Assembly: GCF_006542275.1 (NCBI RefSeq)
Contig: NZ_CP041217.1
Location: forward strand, 4,218,501 to 4,282,500
Direction of reading: 5' to 3'
Length of the DNA stretch: 64,000 nt
Source of the DNA: Saccharibacillus brassicae
GTDB lineage: Bacteria > Bacillota > Bacilli > Paenibacillales > Paenibacillaceae
Shown here: one piece after another, positions 50,525 through 59,987 of the stretch
Layout of the letters: each line of letters starts with the position of its first letter
Position numbering within the stretch: the stretch's first letter is position 1
Position numbers and translations under genes: made by a program
Notes under the pieces: generated by a model
What the model was told of the DNA's origin: nothing
Database searches by the model: none
What the model saw: the letters and a program-made list of their open reading frames with translations, nothing else

Positions 50525-50857
50525 ACAGCAGCAAAAGCAACGACGAAGACAACAATGCCAGGCACCCGGTACCGTCCCAGAGAGAGGAAACCCAGGCTGC
50601 AATTTCCTCCGGATCGACCTGCATTTACCCCTTCCGAGCTGCGTTTTCGAACCCCGCCGGCAGCGCGCACGCCAGGATCCGCACGCCTCCGTTAGCCGGG
50701 CAGTAGAGAACGCCGGACCGCACTTCCGTTATTGATGTGCTCAATGAGGGCTTATCGCCCGCTTTCGGTCGATGCGGACCGGTAGGCGGACCTACGGCCG
50801 AATCAGGGTGGAACCACGGGTATAACGCTCGTCCCTTCGCGGGACGGGCTTTTTTTG
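50525..50857 (+). promoter_or_regulatory. T-box riboswitch, thrS leader
   Basis: T-box sequence AGGGTGGAACCACGGG at 50805-50820, followed by a terminator (CGTCCC-TTCG-GGGACG with seven T). Stem I lies toward the 5' end; ACC occurs at about 50619 as a possible threonine specifier, but I could not settle it. It lies 49 bases before thrS, which fits a tRNA-Thr sensor. Confidence 0.93.
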
Positions 50858-50906
50858 CGCGCGTTTCGCGTCCTATTTTCCCAAATTTGAAGGAGGAATT
50901 TTAATT

Positions 50907-52844
50907 ATGGCCATCTCTATCAGCCTGCCGGACGGCTCCGTCCGGGAATACGCGGACGGCAGCACAATCGAAGACGTCGCCGCGTCGATCAGCAGCAGCC
51001 TGCGCAAAAACGCGCTCGCCGGCAAGCAAAACGGTATCGTCGTCGACCTGAACACCCCGCTCGAGAACGGCGCGCAGATCGAAATCGTCATGCCGGGTTC
51101 GCCGGAAGGGCTCGAAGTCGTTCGCCACAGCACGGCCCACCTGACGGCTCAAGCGGTCCGCCGTCTGTTCGGCACGACAGAAGTGCAGCTCGGCATCGGT
51201 CCGGTCATCGAGGAAGGCTTCTATTATGACATGGACCTGGAGCACGGCCTCAATCCGGAAGATCTGCAGAAGATCGAGAAGGAAATGGAGCGGATCGTCG
51301 GCGAGAACCTGCCGATTACCCGCCGCGAAGTAAGCCGCGACGAAGCGCTCAAAATCTTCGGCGAGCTGGGCGATCCGTACAAGCTTGAACTGATCAACGC
51401 GCTGCCGGAAGAAGCGGCGATTACGATCTACGACCAGGGCGAGTTCTTCGACCTGTGCCGCGGTCCGCATGTGCCGTCGACAGGCAAGCTCAAAATCTTC
51501 AAGCTGCTGAGCGTGGCCGGTGCCTACTGGCGCGGCGACAGCAAGAACAAAATGCTGCAGCGGATCTACGGCACGGCCTTCTTCAAAAAAGCGGAGCTGG
51601 ACGAGCATCTGCATTTCCTCGAAGAAGCCAAAAAGCGCGACCACCGGAAGCTGGGCAAAGACCTCAAGATGTTCACGTTCAGCAATCTGGTCGGGCAGGG
51701 CCTGCCGATCTGGCTGCCGAACGGTGCCAAGCTGCGCCGGACGCTGGAGCGTTACATCGTCGATCTTGAAGAAAGCCTCGGCTACCAGCACGTGTACACG
51801 CCGGTCATGGGCAACGTGGAGCTGTACAAAACGTCCGGCCACTGGGAACATTACCAGGAAGACATGTTCCCGCCGATGGAGCTGGACAATGAATCGCTCG
51901 TGCTGCGTCCGATGAACTGCCCGCACCATATGATGGTGTACAAAAACGATATGCACAGCTACCGGGAACTGCCGATCCGTATCGCCGAGCTCGGCCTGAT
52001 GCACCGGTACGAAATGTCCGGCGCGCTGACCGGCTTCCACCGCGTGCGCGCGATGACGCTGAACGATGCGCATATTTTCTGCCGCCCGGACCAGATCAAG
52101 GAAGAATTCGGCCGCGTCGTGAAGCTGATCGCCAAAGTGTACGAAGACTTCGGTATCGACAGCTACCGATTCCGTCTGTCTTACCGCGATCCGCAGGATA
52201 CCGAGAAGTATTTCCAGAACGACGAGATGTGGGAAATGTCCCAGCGCATGCTGCGCGAAGTCGTCGAAGAACTCGACCTGCCGTTCTACGAAGCGGAAGG
52301 CGAAGCGGCGTTCTACGGACCGAAGCTCGACGTGCAGATCAAAACGGCGCTTGGCAAAGAAGAGACGCTGTCGACTGCGCAGCTCGACTTCCTGCTGCCT
52401 GAACGCTTCGAACTGGAATACGTCGGCGACGACGGCCAGAAGCATCGCCCGGTCGTGATCCACCGCGGCATTATCAGCACGATGGAACGCTTCACGGCGT
52501 TCCTGCTGGAGAACTTCGCCGGCAATCTGCCGCTGTGGCTGTCGCCGATGCAGGCGAAGATCATTCCGGTATCGGGCAACTACAGCGAGTACGCCGAGCA
52601 GGTGGCGGAGAAGCTTAGAGAATCCGGCATTCGCGTCGAGACCGACGTGCGCAACGAAAAGCTCGGCTACAAGATCCGGGAAGCGCAGCTGGAAAAATCG
52701 CCGTACATGTTCGTCGTCGGCGAGAACGAGAAAGAAGCGGGCGGCGTGTCCGTGCGCAAGCGCGGCGAAGGCGACCTCGGCGCCAAGCCGCTGGACGAAG
52801 TGATCGCCATGCTGCAAGAAGAGATCCGCACCCGTAAAATTTAA
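50907..52844 (+). CDS. thrS: Threonyl-tRNA synthetase
   Basis: 645 residues, normal length. TGS domain (1-61), editing domain ([16 protein letters not shown] at about 74 and [11 protein letters not shown]), class II catalytic core ([11 protein letters not shown] zinc and ATP region near 335; [40 protein letters not shown]) and C-terminal anticodon-binding domain. AAGGAGGAA precedes the ATG. Controlled by the T-box leader. Confidence 0.98.
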   Translation: MAISISLPDGSVREYADGSTIEDVAASISSSLRKNALAGKQNGIVVDLNTPLENGAQIEIVMPGSPEGLEVVRHSTAHLTAQAVRRLFGTTEVQLGIGPVIEEGFYYDMDLEHGLNPEDLQKIEKEMERIVGENLPITRREVSRDEALKIFGELGDPYKLELINALPEEAAITIYDQGEFFDLCRGPHVPSTGKLKIFKLLSVAGAYWRGDSKNKMLQRIYGTAFFKKAELDEHLHFLEEAKKRDHRKLGKDLKMFTFSNLVGQGLPIWLPNGAKLRRTLERYIVDLEESLGYQHVYTPVMGNVELYKTSGHWEHYQEDMFPPMELDNESLVLRPMNCPHHMMVYKNDMHSYRELPIRIAELGLMHRYEMSGALTGFHRVRAMTLNDAHIFCRPDQIKEEFGRVVKLIAKVYEDFGIDSYRFRLSYRDPQDTEKYFQNDEMWEMSQRMLREVVEELDLPFYEAEGEAAFYGPKLDVQIKTALGKEETLSTAQLDFLLPERFELEYVGDDGQKHRPVVIHRGIISTMERFTAFLLENFAGNLPLWLSPMQAKIIPVSGNYSEYAEQVAEKLRESGIRVETDVRNEKLGYKIREAQLEKSPYMFVVGENEKEAGGVSVRKRGEGDLGAKPLDEVIAMLQEEIRTRKI

Positions 52845-52885
52845 CGCTTCGGGCCGTCTTGCAAGGCTTCAGGCGTCTTGAACGC

Positions 52886-52915
52886 AGGCCGCTCCCTTCA
52901 CGGGAGCGGCCTTTT
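52886..52915 (+). terminator. Terminator of thrS
   Basis: AGGCCGCTCCC/GGGAGCGGCCT with a short TTCAC loop and TTTT. Confidence 0.9.
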
Positions 52916-53088
52916 CGCGTGCGCTTTCGGTCCGTCCGCCGCCGCGGCTCGGTCTCAAGGCCGGCCCGGCTCCGGCCGGAGGCGGGCCGAAAGTTCGCCC
53001 CGCAGGCGCAGGCGCAAATCATCCGCGCGCCGCTTCGGACTCCCTTGTTTTTCCCGCATACTGGAAAAAACGAAGGGAGGCGCGGACC

Positions 53089-53289
53089 ATGAAAAAGAAT
53101 AAAGCGAAAAAGCTGCTCAAAGCGGCGTACGGCAAACTGTTCGGATCGCGGGAAATGCAGGGAGGCACCGTGTCGGCGGCGAAAGTTCAGGCGCTGCGTT
53201 CGCCGAAGCGCAGGGGAGAAGAGAGATTCGATTACGATCGCAGCTTGAACGAAGAACTGACGCTCGGCCTGCTGCGCGGCCGGATGTAG
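53089..53289 (+). CDS. Small basic protein of unknown function
   Basis: 66 residues starting MKKNKAKKLLKAAYGK, rich in Lys and Arg, soluble, with no known motif. AAGGGAGG lies 9 bases before the ATG, and a terminator hairpin follows 18 bases after the stop. The good ribosome binding site and terminator favour a real gene. No function can be proposed. Confidence 0.55.
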   Translation: MKKNKAKKLLKAAYGKLFGSREMQGGTVSAAKVQALRSPKRRGEERFDYDRSLNEELTLGLLRGRM

Positions 53290-53307
53290 ACGGCGGGACA
53301 CAAAACG

Positions 53308-53335
53308 TCTCGGTCTCGGGACCGAGAAGCTTTTC
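53308..53335 (+). terminator. Terminator after the 66-residue gene
   Basis: TCTCGGTC-TCGG-GACCGAGA, then AGCTTTT. Confidence 0.7.
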
Positions 53336-53449
53336 GTTCCCGCGCCGCTTTTGCAAAGGGTTTCGGTCCGGTAGACTGAACCTACCATCATAAGAAGTGT
53401 CCGGATCGGCAGCGCCTGCATCCGGTACCGATACAAGGAGGAGAAGACA

Positions 53450-54745
53450 ATGAAAAAAAGTGGAGCTTTGTGGTTGATCGCGGTCGGCGGCGTGTTTCTG
53501 GCGTATCAGCTGGGATGGATCAGCTTCGGCATCGGAGATCTGATTCGGACGTTCTGGCCGATGATTCTGATTCTGATCGGCCTGCAAAAACTGCTGGACA
53601 CCAAAAAAATGAGTTCCAGCATCGTCGGCAGCGTGATCATGATCGTCATCGGGGGTTATTTTCAGACGCGGAACCTGGGCATGCATGTGCTCAGCCCGGG
53701 CGAGTTTTTCAAAATCATGATTCCCGCAGCGCTGATCGCTACCGGCGTCTACGTGCTGCTCAAACCGAAACGATCGCCGGAGTATCCGTCGGTCCAGCGC
53801 GACAACCCGGAAGACTTCCATCATTCGGCGCCGCCGGCTCCTCCGGTTCCGCCGATGCCGATCGAACCGCTGGAATCGCCGCTTGACCGCATGTTCGTCA
53901 ATCTGGACAAAGAAGAACCGGCCGGCGACGGCGAGCCCCGCAACCGGTATGACTGGGCGCCCGAACGTGACGGAAGAAGCGACGGCGAAAGTGAACAACC
54001 GGCCGCCGGCCGCGAGCGTTCGAACGAAGGATCGGAGTTTCACAAAATCGGCGGGATGGCCCGCGAGTTCGGCAAGCAGACGGCCGAGCAGATGCGGAAG
54101 ATCGACTTTTCCCGGATCGCGGACGAAGTGAAGCACGAAGTGGACAGCGCGATGCACGATTTCAAAAAGTCGCTCGGCAAAGAAGGCGACAAACAAGCCG
54201 GACCCCGGTATAAATCGGGCGTGCCGCTGGACAAGGAACCGTTCCCGGACTATTTTGCCGAAGACAGCAGGTTTTACGACGACTGCCGCGAAGACATTAG
54301 AGAAGAAGAAAACGACCGGGCGGAAATGAAAAAAGCGCGCCAACAGGCGGACAAGGAAAAAAAGGAAAAAACGGTCAACGAATCGAGCTTTATCGGCGAC
54401 TATTATATCGGCAAAGACTATTTCCGCCTCAAGCCGCTGAACATTTCCCATTTTGTCGGCGACACGGTCATCGATCTGACCAAAGCGCAGATCCCTTACG
54501 GCACGACGAGAATCAACATTTCCTGCTTTATCGGCGACGTCGTTATCTACGTTCCGAACGATCCGGAACTCGGCGTGCGGGCCAACAGCAGTTCGTTTCT
54601 CGGCGACCATAACGTGCTGGGCAGCACGCGGTCGGGCATCGTGAGCGGCGTGGACGAGACGCAGAACTACGACGAATGCGCCAAACGGATCAAGATTTCG
54701 GCGAGTTCCTTCATCGGAGACGTGCACGTGACGAGAGTCGGTTAA
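53450..54745 (+). CDS. liaF: LiaF-type membrane regulator, extended
   Basis: 431 residues. N-terminal membrane helices (about 5-25, 30-48, 57-72, 85-105) followed by a long acidic/Pro-rich linker (about 115-305) and a C-terminal DUF2154 beta-type domain with repeated SSFIGD/SHFVGD/SCFIGD motifs. LiaF inhibits LiaS until cell-wall antibiotics or envelope stress relieve it. Bacillus subtilis LiaF is about 240 residues, so the linker is much expanded here. AAGGAGGAG precedes the ATG. First gene of liaF-liaS-liaR. Confidence 0.88.
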   Translation: MKKSGALWLIAVGGVFLAYQLGWISFGIGDLIRTFWPMILILIGLQKLLDTKKMSSSIVGSVIMIVIGGYFQTRNLGMHVLSPGEFFKIMIPAALIATGVYVLLKPKRSPEYPSVQRDNPEDFHHSAPPAPPVPPMPIEPLESPLDRMFVNLDKEEPAGDGEPRNRYDWAPERDGRSDGESEQPAAGRERSNEGSEFHKIGGMAREFGKQTAEQMRKIDFSRIADEVKHEVDSAMHDFKKSLGKEGDKQAGPRYKSGVPLDKEPFPDYFAEDSRFYDDCREDIREEENDRAEMKKARQQADKEKKEKTVNESSFIGDYYIGKDYFRLKPLNISHFVGDTVIDLTKAQIPYGTTRINISCFIGDVVIYVPNDPELGVRANSSSFLGDHNVLGSTRSGIVSGVDETQNYDECAKRIKISASSFIGDVHVTRVG

Positions 54746-54774
54746 GCAGATCGGGGCGAGGTGGGAGCTTACCT

Positions 54775-55899
54775 ATGGGCAACTTATTGAAAAACACGAA
54801 ATGGGAACTGATTTTGTACTTCCTGCTTAGCGGCGGCATTCTCGCCGCTTTGTTATATTGGTTCAGCCTGTACGGACTCGTACAGGTTTTTCCGCGGAAA
54901 GTCTGGTTATTCTACCTGCTGGCCGCGGTGATCGTCGCCGTCGTGACCGGTTACGTGGCCGGTCAGCGTATCCAGCGCCGGATCGACGTGCTGCACTACA
55001 GCATGCTTCAGGTCGCGCAGGGCAATCTGGGCCTGCGGCTGGGCGATACGGAAGACCAGTCGTTCGCGCGCGTCTACCGCGAATTCAACGCGATGATGAA
55101 TTCGATCGAGACGAAGACGAAGCTGCTGCAAAAGCTCGGCGAGAGCGACGCGGTCGGAAAAGAGCAGCTGGTCGAAAGCGCCGTGCGCGAAGAACGCCGC
55201 CGGATGGCGCGCGATTTGCACGACTCGGTCAGCCAGCAGATTTTCGCTATCCATATGTCGGCCGCTTCGCTGCCCAAAGTGCTGGAGCGCAACCCGGACG
55301 CGGCGGAGACGGTCATGCGGCAGCTGATCCAGATGTCGAATCTGGCGCAGAAGCAGATGCGGGCGCTGATCGCGCAGCTGAGGCCGGTGGAACTCGAAGG
55401 CATGGAGCTTCCGGCCGCGCTCGATCGCTGGTTCCCGGATTACTGCATCCAGAACGGATTGAAAGGCATCAAAGACGTCGAACTGTGCAACGGGCTGTCC
55501 GAAGCGATCGAGCAGCAGCTGTTCCTGATCGTCCAGGAAGCGATGGCGAACATCGTCAAGCATGCCCAGGCGAGCATCGTCAGCTTGTCGCTGCGGGAGA
55601 ACGAGCGGCAGGTGCTGCTGTCGATCAGCGACGACGGCAAAGGCTTTTCGGGCGGCGCGGCGCAAAAGCAGGGTTCCTACGGGCTGCTGACGATGCGCGA
55701 ACGGGCGGAGAAGCTCGGCGGACGGGCCGAAATCTTGTCGAAGCCGGGCGCGGGCACGACGATCCGCGTACATATTCCAAAATTCGGAGAAGAAAAGGCG
55801 GTGGACACGCATGGACAAGATCAAGATCCTGCTGGCGGACGATCACGACATGGTGAGAATGGGACTGAAAACGTACTTGATGCTGGAACCGGGGTTTGA
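54775..55899 (+). CDS. liaS: LiaS-type sensor histidine kinase
   Basis: 374 residues. Two membrane helices (about 10-30 and 42-62), HAMP region, HisKA_3 phospho-acceptor His in MARDLHDSVSQQIFAIHM, and HATPase (VQEAMANIVKHAQA, SISDDGKGFSGG, GSYGLLTMRERAEKLGG). It is an NarL-type kinase that phosphorylates LiaR. ATG at 54775 with GAGGTGGGAG upstream. Its last 30 residues are read in a frame overlapping liaR by 89 bases; they look unlike kinase sequence and may be an extension. Confidence 0.9.
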   Translation: MGNLLKNTKWELILYFLLSGGILAALLYWFSLYGLVQVFPRKVWLFYLLAAVIVAVVTGYVAGQRIQRRIDVLHYSMLQVAQGNLGLRLGDTEDQSFARVYREFNAMMNSIETKTKLLQKLGESDAVGKEQLVESAVREERRRMARDLHDSVSQQIFAIHMSAASLPKVLERNPDAAETVMRQLIQMSNLAQKQMRALIAQLRPVELEGMELPAALDRWFPDYCIQNGLKGIKDVELCNGLSEAIEQQLFLIVQEAMANIVKHAQASIVSLSLRENERQVLLSISDDGKGFSGGAAQKQGSYGLLTMRERAEKLGGRAEILSKPGAGTTIRVHIPKFGEEKAVDTHGQDQDPAGGRSRHGENGTENVLDAGTGV

Positions 55900-56470
55900 C
55901 GTGATCGGGGAAGCGGCGAACGGCTTCGAAGTGATCGGGCATCTGCGGACGCTGTCCGGGGAAGGCGGCGAAATGCCGGATCTGATCCTGATGGATCTGA
56001 TGATGCCGGAGATGAACGGCACCGAAGCGACGCGGCTCGTCATGTCGGAATTTCCGACGATCCGCGTCGTTATGCTGACCAGTTTTCTCGAAGACAAGCT
56101 GGTCATGGAAGCGATCGAAGCGGGCGCCGTCAGCTATGTGCTGAAGACGGTCACGGCGGAAGAACTGATCTACGCGCTCAAAGGCGCTTACCGCGGCATG
56201 CCGGTCATGACCGGAGACGTCTCCCAGGCGCTGACGCGCGGGATCCGCCAGCGGACGGTGGAAGCCGATTCGTCTCCGCTGACCGAGCGCGAGAAGGAAG
56301 TGCTGCTGCTGATCGCCGAAGGCATGGGCAACAAGGAGATCGGGGAAGAGCTGCATATCAGTATCAAAACGGTCAAGACCCATGTCAGCAACCTGCTGAT
56401 GAAGTGCGAATTGGAAGACCGCACGCAGCTTGCGATCTATGCCCACCGGCAGGGGATGGTCCGCTCGTGA
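55811..56470 (+). CDS. liaR: LiaR-type response regulator
   Basis: 219 residues. Receiver domain (LADDHDMVR; phospho-Asp in LILMDLMMPEMNG about residue 60; Lys in YVLKTVTAEEL) and NarL/LuxR helix-turn-helix (LTEREKEVLLLIAEGMGNKEIGEEL). Expected to activate envelope stress genes and its own operon. Starts within the liaS 3' end. Confidence 0.95.
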   Translation: MDKIKILLADDHDMVRMGLKTYLMLEPGFDVIGEAANGFEVIGHLRTLSGEGGEMPDLILMDLMMPEMNGTEATRLVMSEFPTIRVVMLTSFLEDKLVMEAIEAGAVSYVLKTVTAEELIYALKGAYRGMPVMTGDVSQALTRGIRQRTVEADSSPLTEREKEVLLLIAEGMGNKEIGEELHISIKTVKTHVSNLLMKCELEDRTQLAIYAHRQGMVRS

Positions 56471-57180
56471 GCCTGCTTGCGAACGACTTGACGGAGATCC
56501 GGCGTTTTCCGGAAGCGAGCGGCGCCGTCGGCGACAACGGCAAATACCGCGGCATGTACGACCGCATCGCGCCTTTTTACAATCTGTCGAACAAAGTCTA
56601 CTTTCGCTTGAAATTCGGCGGGGAAGAAGCTTACCGGCGGCAGTTTCTGGACGAACTCGAGATTCCGCCCGGCGGGCGCGTGCTGGAAGTGTCGTGCGGC
56701 ACCGGGGACAATTTCCCGTATCTGCCGGCGGATATCGAGCTGCACGGCCTCGATCTGTCGCTCGGCATGCTGAACGTGTGCCGGAAGCATCTGCGCAAAT
56801 GGAAACGTTCCGCTTCGTTATACCAAGCGACGGCCGAACGCCTTCCGTTCGGCGACGACTTTTTCGATACGGTCTACCATGTCGGCGGTATCAACTTTTT
56901 CAACGACGGGGCGCAGGCGGTCCGGGAAATGATCCGCGTCGCCAAGCCGGGCACGAAGATCGTGATCGTCGACGAGACCGAACGGCTCGCTTCCGGCACG
57001 TACGAGAAGATTCCGTTCGTCGGCCGCCGGTTCAAGCAGCGCGCGGAGATCGTCGTTCCGGTGCGGCTCATTCCGGACGGGATGCTCGAAGTCGAAGCGC
57101 GCGAGATCTGCCGCGGCCTGATGTACTGCCTGACTTTTCGCGTGCCGCCCGAATCGTCCGGTTCCGAAGTCCGGGCCTGA
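56467..57180 (+). CDS. Class I SAM-dependent methyltransferase
   Basis: 237 residues. SAM-binding motif LEVSCGTGDNFPYL (motif I GxGxG variant) and GLDLSLGMLNVCRKHL; UbiE/Methyltransf_11-like topology (ATAERLPFGDDFFDTVYHVGG). The start is GTG at 56467, overlapping the liaR stop (GTGA), so it belongs to the lia operon. Substrate unknown; a lipid or small-molecule target is plausible from the operon but is inference only. A shorter protein from a later ATG is possible. Confidence 0.85.
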   Translation: MSLLANDLTEIRRFPEASGAVGDNGKYRGMYDRIAPFYNLSNKVYFRLKFGGEEAYRRQFLDELEIPPGGRVLEVSCGTGDNFPYLPADIELHGLDLSLGMLNVCRKHLRKWKRSASLYQATAERLPFGDDFFDTVYHVGGINFFNDGAQAVREMIRVAKPGTKIVIVDETERLASGTYEKIPFVGRRFKQRAEIVVPVRLIPDGMLEVEAREICRGLMYCLTFRVPPESSGSEVRA

Positions 57181-57218
57181 ACCGACGCCGAACCGCTCCC
57201 TGCACCGATCTTGCGGGG

Positions 57219-57261
57219 AAGCCGGTCTCCTCTCCTTTTCCGCAGGAGAAGAGGCTTTTTT
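57219..57261 (+). terminator. Terminator of the lia operon
   Basis: AAGCC-GGTCTCCTCTCC pairs with GGAG-AAGAGGCTT, followed by six T. Confidence 0.65.
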
Positions 57262-57457
57262 GGCATTTTGCAAAATTAAGGGCTTTCTTATCTTTCTTTA
57301 TGCCTCTTTTAATGTGTAATTAAGGTTGCTGGGCGAAAATAAGTACAGAAGCAAACGGCAGCATCAGGGCAGACGGTACTTGTCCCATTCAATCGGCAGC
57401 AAACGCAATTCACATTTACGTCATTCGGCACAGCCCGAACGCGAGGAGGAAATAGAG

Positions 57458-59113
57458 ATGGACGAGAAGAAATACGGCAATTCTTTTGAAGACAACAACG
57501 GAGCAGGCAGCAGCGAAGGGAACCGCAACAATTCCGGAGCCGACTCCTCCGAGCGGACAGGCACGAACCCGGACGGCTCGTCTTACTATTACTCGTACGG
57601 CCCGTTCCAATCGGTCGGCTCTTCCGATCCGGAAGCGCCCAAAGTGCAGGACGTCGAAGTCACGCCTCCGAGCGCGATCCGCGGTTACGACTCGTACGGC
57701 ACGCCAAGTGGACCGAACGGTTCGGCTCCGGGCGGCGGCTCGGGCGGCAACTGGAACTACAACCAGAAGCCGAAGTCTTCGTTCAAAAACGCGCTGACGT
57801 CGTTCGCGGCCGGGGCGCTGGGCGCCATCGTCATTACCGGTTCGGTGTTCGGCGCCGGACATGCCGGCTGGTTCGACGGCGACGAAGCGTCGACGGCCAA
57901 GGCGGCGACTTCGCAGACCGCGCCGTCCAACCCGAGCGGCGTCTCGACCGCGGCGTATACGATCGCGTCGTCCAAAGACATCTCGGACGTCGTGAACCAG
58001 TCCAGCCCTTCGGTCGTCAAGATCGAGACGCTGTCCAAAGGCGGGACTTCCGGTAAGCAGGGCAATTACAACGACCCGTTCTTCAAATATTTCTACGGCG
58101 ACTCCCAGGGCAGCGAGAACAACGGCGGCTCCGGCACGAATTCCGGTTCCGCTTCGGATCAACTGACGCCGCTCGGACTCGGAACGGGTTTCATTTTCGA
58201 TAAAGAAGGCTATATCCTGACGAACAACCACGTGGTTGAAGGCGGAGACGTCATCCAGGTTACGCTGGACGGTACGACCAAGCCTTACGAAGCGAAACTG
58301 CTCGGTCATAGCGCCGATCTTGACCTGGCGGTCCTCAAGATCACGAGCACCGACGGCAGCGACTTCCCGTACATCTCGCTGGGCGATTCCGATGCGACGG
58401 CGATCGGCAACTGGGTCGTCGCAATCGGCAACCCGGAAGGCTTCGAACACACGGTTACGGCCGGCGTGCTCAGCGCCAAAGAACGCGAAATTTCGATCGC
58501 CGACGAGACGACGGGCAAAGCGACGCAGTACAAGCACCTGCTGCAGACCGACGCGTCGATCAACCCGGGCAACTCCGGCGGTCCGCTGATCAACCTGAAC
58601 GGCGAAGTGATCGGCATGAACACGGCCGTCAGCACGGAAGCGCAGGGCATCGGCTTCGCGATTTCCTCGAACACGATCAAAGGCGTCGTCGAACAGCTCA
58701 AAAACAACGAAGAAATTCCGAAAGAAGCCGTTCCGTTTATCGGCGCAAGCCTGACGACGATGTCGGACAGCATCGCGCAGCAGATGGGCGTGGACACGAA
58801 GGAAGGTTCGCTCGTCAGCGAAGTGCTGTACGGATCGCCGGCCTACAAAGCCGATCTGCGCAGCTACGACATCATCACCGGCGTGAACGGTACGCCTTAT
58901 GCGACCAGCCAGGATCTGATCGCGGCGATCCAGAAGTTCAAAGTCGGAACCGAAATTACGCTGAACGTCGTGCGCAACGATAAGAAAGTCGACCTCAAAG
59001 TAACGGTGGGCGACCGGAACCAGTACGACGAATCGGCCGCTGGACAGCAGGGCGGCGGCAGCGAGAACCAGACTCCGAACAACGGATTGATTAACCCGTT
59101 CGGCGGCCAATAA
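57458..59113 (+). CDS. htrA: HtrA-family membrane serine protease
   Basis: 551 residues. A long Gly/Ser/Asn-rich cytoplasmic start (1-110), one membrane helix (about 115-140), trypsin-like domain with His in NNHVVEGGD, Asp in SADLDLAVLKI and Ser in NPGNSGGPL, and a C-terminal PDZ domain (about 430-520). It degrades misfolded proteins outside the membrane. ATG at 57458 with GAGGAGGAA upstream. Followed by its own terminator and then a two-component system that may sense its targets (compare CssRS in Bacillus subtilis). Confidence 0.95.
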   Translation: MDEKKYGNSFEDNNGAGSSEGNRNNSGADSSERTGTNPDGSSYYYSYGPFQSVGSSDPEAPKVQDVEVTPPSAIRGYDSYGTPSGPNGSAPGGGSGGNWNYNQKPKSSFKNALTSFAAGALGAIVITGSVFGAGHAGWFDGDEASTAKAATSQTAPSNPSGVSTAAYTIASSKDISDVVNQSSPSVVKIETLSKGGTSGKQGNYNDPFFKYFYGDSQGSENNGGSGTNSGSASDQLTPLGLGTGFIFDKEGYILTNNHVVEGGDVIQVTLDGTTKPYEAKLLGHSADLDLAVLKITSTDGSDFPYISLGDSDATAIGNWVVAIGNPEGFEHTVTAGVLSAKEREISIADETTGKATQYKHLLQTDASINPGNSGGPLINLNGEVIGMNTAVSTEAQGIGFAISSNTIKGVVEQLKNNEEIPKEAVPFIGASLTTMSDSIAQQMGVDTKEGSLVSEVLYGSPAYKADLRSYDIITGVNGTPYATSQDLIAAIQKFKVGTEITLNVVRNDKKVDLKVTVGDRNQYDESAAGQQGGGSENQTPNNGLINPFGGQ

Positions 59114-59147
59114 GGATCGCCGGCGAACGACGGATACGAAGCGGGCG

Positions 59148-59178
59148 AACGGGAGGGGGAGACCCCTCCCGTTTTTTG
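59148..59178 (+). terminator. Terminator of htrA
   Basis: AACGGGAGGGG-GAGA-CCCCTCCCGTT with six T. Confidence 0.92.
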
Positions 59179-59269
59179 GCGCCCGGCCTGAGAGTCGCCG
59201 CAAGAAAACAGGATGCGAAGGTACGTGAACGTTGCTACAATAATAGAAAAAGAACGTAGAGGGGAACGA

Positions 59270-59968
59270 ATGCATATGCGATCCAATATTCTGATTGTCG
59301 ACGACGACGAAAAAATCATCTCCATGCTGCGCAGGGGGCTGGCTTTTGAAGGATACGAGGTACACACGGCGCCAAACGGGGCGGAAGGGCTGAAGCTGAT
59401 GCGCACGACCGATCCCGATCTGCTCGTGCTTGACGTCATGATGCCCGAGGTGGACGGGTTCGAAGTGGTGCGCCGGCTGCGCGAAGCGGGCAGCGCCGTT
59501 CCGGTGCTGATGCTTACGGCCAAGGACGAGCTGGAGAATCGGGTCAAAGGACTCGATCTCGGCGCGGACGATTACCTCGTCAAGCCGTTCGCGCTCGAAG
59601 AACTGCTGGCGCGGGTGCGCGCGCTGCTGCGCCGCAAAACGGACACGGTCCGCGAAGACGACGGCGAGCGGCTGAGCTTCGAAGACCTCGTCATGAATAT
59701 CGATTCGCGCGAAGTGACGAGAGGCGAACGCAAGGTCGAACTGACGGCCAAAGAATTCGAACTGCTGCATCTGTTCATGCTCAATCCGAGACGGGTGCTG
59801 TCGCGCGACGTGATTATGGACAAAATCTGGGGATACGACTACAGCGGCGAATCCAACGTGCTCGAAGTGTATATCGCGATGCTGCGCCAGAAGACGGAAG
59901 ATTCAAGCTCCAAGCGCCTGATCCAGACGATCCGGGGCGCCGGTTACATCCTAAGAAGCGATTCCTAA
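59270..59968 (+). CDS. OmpR-family response regulator
   Basis: 232 residues. Receiver domain (IVDDDEKI; phospho-Asp in LLVLDVMMPEVDG; Lys in YLVKPF) and winged-helix DNA-binding domain (LTAKEFELLHLFMLNP, VYIAMLRQKTED, IRGAGYIL). ATG at 59270 with GAGGGG 5 bases upstream; ATG two codons later is an alternative. Paired with the kinase 19 bases downstream and placed right after htrA, so it may control htrA. Confidence 0.93.
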   Translation: MHMRSNILIVDDDEKIISMLRRGLAFEGYEVHTAPNGAEGLKLMRTTDPDLLVLDVMMPEVDGFEVVRRLREAGSAVPVLMLTAKDELENRVKGLDLGADDYLVKPFALEELLARVRALLRRKTDTVREDDGERLSFEDLVMNIDSREVTRGERKVELTAKEFELLHLFMLNPRRVLSRDVIMDKIWGYDYSGESNVLEVYIAMLRQKTEDSSSKRLIQTIRGAGYILRSDS

Positions 59969-59987
59969 AAGGGGGCAGCCCTCTGCT

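Noticed and set aside
57416..59770. 784-residue antisense frame across htrA and the regulator gene
   Set aside because: Spans two well-supported plus-strand genes and a terminator; it is a high-GC shadow.
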